Shown here: one piece after another, positions 30,725 to 30,853 of the stretch | Position numbering within the stretch: the first letter of the stretch is position 1 | Layout of the letters: every line of letters begins with the position of its first letter | From: Thermoplasmata archaeon | GTDB taxonomy: Archaea > Thermoplasmatota > Thermoplasmata > Thermoplasmatales > Thermoplasmataceae | Reading direction: 5' to 3' | Length of the DNA: 30,853 nt | Assembly (NCBI GenBank): GCA_021797295.1 | Contig: JAKAAA010000004.1 | Span: forward strand, 1-30,853 | Notes under the pieces: model-generated | Seen by the model: only the letters and a program-made list of their open reading frames with translations | Told to the model about the DNA's origin: nothing | Databases searched by the model: none | Position numbers and translations under genes: made by a program

Positions 30725-30853
30725 CTATATTTTTATACTTTTATTCATGAATCTCGGAATCCAGCTTTTTGCAAATGTCAGGCTGCATGAGAGTTTCTCA
30801 AAGCTATCCTTAATCCTGCTTTTCAGATCATCCTCATCCATCTTTCTCTCTAT
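30725..30853 (-). CDS. C-terminal end of an unknown protein (partial)
   Basis: On the minus strand a frame is open from the right edge to a TAG at 30725-30727, encoding about 42 residues that include D-E-D-D-L-K-S-R-I-K-D-S-F-E-K-L and the ending W-I-P-R-F-M-N-K. An ATG at 30841 is in frame, so it could also be a 38-residue ORF, but the frame continues to the edge. I do not recognise the family. Confidence 0.4.
   Translation of the reverse strand: MERKMDEDDLKSRIKDSFEKLSCSLTFAKSWIPRFMNKSIKI

Overview
This window looks like the chromosome of an archaeon of the Thermoplasmata, most likely a Thermoplasmatales relative such as the Ferroplasma/Acidiplasma/Cuniculiplasma group. The evidence is an archaeal translation operon (L7Ae, S28e, L24e, NDK, aIF5B), A/T-rich TATA-type promoters placed 20-27 nt before start codons (leaderless mRNAs), GGTGA/GGAGG Shine-Dalgarno motifs only inside operons, archaeal families such as DUF211 and COG1497, and a TPP riboswitch in front of an MFS transporter, an arrangement known from Thermoplasma. 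The genus is an inference. I see no tRNA, rRNA, CRISPR, insertion sequence or phage gene; the region looks like ordinary, tightly packed core chromosome.

Layout. 1-1808: the 3' end of a HypE-like AIR-synthase family gene overlapping thiE, then a leaderless COG1497-type winged-helix regulator. 2031-3348: speD (pyruvoyl AdoMet decarboxylase) followed 4 nt later by a TTG-started CaCA cation exchanger. 3367-6572 (minus): the translation operon; its L7Ae carries a long Lys/Glu-rich tail containing a 53-bp direct repeat. 6883-8154: an MHS-type MFS transporter. 8204-8566 (minus): a DsrE-like protein. 8627-13863 (minus): a cobN-chlID metal chelatase pair. 14116-20496 (plus): six overlapping genes for a membrane-bound, hydrogenase-4/complex I-like complex. 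20590-21416: DUF211 plus a VIT/CCC1-like membrane protein. 21476-22767: TPP riboswitch and its transporter. 22745-23713 (minus): a Nudix-uracil-DNA-glycosylase fusion. 23849-25090: two TIM-barrel-like proteins (one MTHFR-like). 25130-26766: pyrD-pyrK. 26800-27406: a small Cys-rich protein and a DUF202 membrane protein. 27441-30451 (minus): ilvB-ilvN-ilvC, with a leader holding tandem 12-mers and a branched-chain-rich micro-ORF.

The most notable items: (1) the hydrogenase-like complex has lost all [NiFe]-binding cysteines in its large subunit, and its small (NuoB-like) subunit is fused to a single-cluster ferredoxin module, so it should be an energy-converting hydrogenase-related (Ehr-type) redox pump rather than a hydrogenase; (2) a Nudix hydrolase fused to a family-4-like UDG that has lost three of the four usual Fe-S cysteines; (3) nested inverted repeats between cobN and the redox complex; (4) a possible regulatory leader for branched-chain amino acid synthesis.

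Gene cooperation that can be inferred: thiE and the riboswitch-controlled transporter both serve thiamine supply, and the acetolactate synthase IlvB uses the resulting TPP; PyrD and PyrK form a class 1B dihydroorotate dehydrogenase; CobN and ChlID form an ATP-driven metal chelatase.
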